NCBI GenBank assembly: GCA_025966175.1
Contig: JAOPVN010000569.1
Location: 1-20,556, forward strand
From: Modestobacter sp.
Lineage (GTDB): Bacteria; Actinomycetota; Actinomycetes; Mycobacteriales; Geodermatophilaceae
Direction of reading: 5' to 3'
DNA: 20,556 nucleotides
Shown here: piece by piece, positions 20,303-20,556 of the stretch
Layout of the letters: every line of letters begins with the position of its first letter
Numbering within the stretch: the first letter of the stretch is position 1
Position numbers and translations under genes: made by a program
Notes under the pieces: model-generated
The model's database searches: none
Told to the model about the DNA's origin: nothing
Seen by the model: only the letters and a program-made list of their open reading frames with translations

Positions 20303-20556
20303 TCACGACCGCTTGGCGTCCAGCCGCTGCAGCAGCTCGTCGGCGGCCCGCTCGATCTCGGGGTGGTCGTTCTGGGCGGCCCGCTGCTTGGCGTGGATGA
20401 GGGCCGCGCGGTTGACCTTCGCGAAGTCCCCGTAGGGGAAGCGGTAGCGGCCCTTGGCGCCCTCCCCCTTGGACGTGTCCACCGCCAGGTGCCACTCGGC
20501 GTAGCCCTCCTGGCCCTCGCTCTCCCGCTCGTCGTTCTCCTCCGACGCCGACGGCG
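20303..20556 (-). CDS. Conserved hypothetical protein, 5' end outside the window
   Basis: The last 83 residues are visible and the start lies beyond the window edge. After an acidic stretch (SEENDERESEGQEG), the text reads YAEWHLAVDTSKGEGAKGRY, RFPYGDFAKVNRAALIHAKQ and RAAQNDHPEIERAADELLQR. This is a compact alpha/beta domain with many conserved-looking aromatic and charged residues. I recall similar domains in small uncharacterised actinobacterial and phage-associated proteins but cannot name the family or function. Codon use is strongly G/C-ending, as in true genes here. It converges with the CoA-transferase gene with only 15 bp between the two stop codons. Confidence 0.7.
   Translation of the reverse strand, partial: PSASEENDERESEGQEGYAEWHLAVDTSKGEGAKGRYRFPYGDFAKVNRAALIHAKQRAAQNDHPEIERAADELLQRLDAKRS

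Noticed and set aside
1..20556. CRISPR arrays, tRNA or rRNA genes, transposases, phage attachment sites
   Set aside because: None seen on either strand. The repeats found are isolated pairs near promoters or gene ends.

Overview
The window is about 20.6 kb of very GC-rich, densely coding DNA from an actinobacterium. The GC level, the protein flavour, a SAM-IV type riboswitch (a class known from Actinomycetales) and several genes whose -10 box sits 6 nt from the start codon all fit. A relative of the Geodermatophilaceae (Blastococcus, Modestobacter, Geodermatophilus) is my best guess, but that is inference. The content is ordinary chromosomal metabolism. I see no rRNA or tRNA gene, insertion sequence, CRISPR array or replication origin.

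Left part (1-6.1 kb): a glycerol dehydrogenase cut off by the window edge ends at a clear bidirectional terminator. Facing it is a three-gene minus-strand operon: sulfotransferase, beta-carbonic anhydrase and a DUF1684 protein. A five-bladed-propeller glycosidase-like gene diverges from the operon. Next is a cysteine-desulfurase-like class V PLP enzyme on the minus strand, preceded by a well-formed SAM-IV riboswitch with its own promoter and a likely expression-platform hairpin. Divergent from it lies the wreck of an NADPH-dependent FMN reductase gene, with an internal deletion and a frameshift.

Middle (6.1-12.4 kb): a small quinol-monooxygenase-type (ABM) protein faces a large FAD aromatic hydroxylase. 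A pdxY-UPF0303 operon diverges from the hydroxylase. Then come a PPOX-fold protein with a hairpin in its leader and an ornithine-cyclodeaminase-family enzyme with a good promoter. A gene-poor stretch of about 0.4 kb follows, with hairpins and a probable frameshifted small gene. A 44-residue basic protein and a 68-residue Cys/His-rich protein are transcribed away from a 13-bp inverted repeat whose arms look like two opposed -10 boxes.

Right part (12.4-20.6 kb): a pentapeptide-repeat protein with an N-terminal cysteine cluster, an APC-family amino-acid permease, and an aldo/keto reductase. A perfect 34-bp palindrome fills the gap between the reductase and a convergent quinone-oxidoreductase-like gene. 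The oxidoreductase follows an NADP-dependent succinate-semialdehyde dehydrogenase. A succinyl-CoA:acetate-type CoA-transferase diverges from the dehydrogenase across an intergenic region carrying a 15-bp perfect inverted repeat. Together, the dehydrogenase and transferase could link GABA/succinate-semialdehyde breakdown to succinate and acyl-CoA pools. A partial conserved gene runs off the right edge.

No wholly new multi-gene system is evident. The most rewarding points are the riboswitch-controlled PLP enzyme beside the decayed FMN reductase, the symmetric divergent promoters driving two tiny proteins, and the palindromic control or terminator elements.
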